Part shown: in pieces, positions 41,469 through 41,546 of the stretch
Layout of the letters: each line of letters starts with the position of its first letter
Position numbering within the stretch: position 1 is the first letter of the stretch
Assembly (NCBI RefSeq): GCF_022748595.1
Contig: NZ_JALDSX010000030.1
Coordinates: 1-41,546, forward strand
DNA length: 41,546 nucleotides
Source: Brevibacterium sp. ZH18
Lineage (GTDB): Bacteria > Actinomycetota > Actinomycetes > Actinomycetales > Brevibacteriaceae
Direction: 5' to 3'
Translations under genes and position numbers: made by a program
The notes under the pieces: model-generated
Seen by the model: only the letters and a program-made list of their open reading frames with translations
Databases searched by the model: none
What the model was told of the DNA's origin: nothing

Positions 41469-41546
41469 GCGGCAGTCACCTACTCTCCCACAACCACCAA
41501 GTTGCAGTACCATCAGCGCGAATGGGCTTAGCTACCGGGATCGGAA
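41469..41546 (-). rRNA. rrf: 5S ribosomal RNA, 3' part
   Basis: The minus strand reads GGTAGCTAAGCCC, then GATGGTACTGCA, then GGGAGAGTAGGTGACTGCCG, which are the conserved loop and 3' stem sequences of bacterial 5S rRNA. About 78 of roughly 120 bases are present; the 5' part lies beyond the window. 23S and 16S genes should follow to the right. The exact 3' end is estimated. Confidence 0.95.

Noticed and set aside
41273..41479. 68-codon minus-strand frame near the window end
   Set aside because: It runs through the rRNA terminator and reads a hairpin as protein.

Overview
The window looks like chromosomal DNA of a high-GC actinobacterium. Supporting signs are strongly G/C-biased third codon positions, a GH15-type trehalase, a CsoR copper repressor, a WXG100-like small protein and many genes that seem to lack a leader. 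The overall look suggests Micrococcales, perhaps Brevibacterium, but that is an impression and I could not test it. The right edge enters an rRNA operon: the 3' part of a 5S rRNA and its terminator lie on the minus strand.

Layout from left to right. (1) 102-3683, minus: a branched-chain-type 2-oxo acid dehydrogenase operon (E1 alpha, E1 beta, E2). (2) 4066-6661, minus: three overlapping genes, namely a small WXG100-like protein, an unrecognised 277-residue protein and an alpha/beta hydrolase with a helical, membrane-active-looking N-terminus. (3) 6916-9329, plus: purB and a second alpha/beta hydrolase. (4) 9415-15177: an MHS-family MFS transporter, a sugar-lactone-type FAD oxidase overlapping a PLP-dependent amino-acid deaminase/aldolase, and a divergent succinate-semialdehyde-type dehydrogenase. 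(5) 15311-23533, minus: a MecA-type penicillin-binding protein, a CitB-type response regulator, a thiolase, the CitA/DcuS-type sensor kinase, and a MOSC-reductase-ferredoxin fusion. (6) 23546-25036: a lower-GC scar holding a decayed secreted-protein gene and the C-terminal stump of a serine recombinase. (7) 25060-27834, plus: csoR-copZ-copA copper efflux. (8) 27895-29929, minus: an acyl-CoA ligase and a small membrane protein. (9) 30006-33050, plus: a lipoprotein / response regulator / histidine kinase operon resembling cseABC. (10) 33078-37980: DUF1990, a MaoC-like hydratase, a trehalose-6-phosphate phosphatase fused to a GH15 hydrolase, and an HdeD-like membrane protein. (11) 38092-40374, plus: an ArsR-like regulator, a beta-lactamase-family hydrolase and a membrane protein, followed by a convergent Rieske lipoprotein.

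Two patterns run across the window. First, at least six genes end in a private tandem repeat of 17-24 bp whose unit includes the last sense codons and the stop codon, so each gene is followed by two to four extra copies of its own stop. In three of these arrays the copies place stops in all three reading frames. Second, nine genes share a -10-like TANNNT exactly six bases before their ATG or GTG, and a tenth has it seven bases before. This implies leaderless transcripts and fixes several starts that have no ribosome binding site.

The metabolic content (branched-chain oxo acid oxidation, thiolase, acyl-CoA ligase, hydratase, semialdehyde dehydrogenase) fits an organism living on amino and fatty acids. 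The least explained pieces are the stop-codon repeats, the WXG-like operon at 4066-6661 and the two multi-domain fusions.
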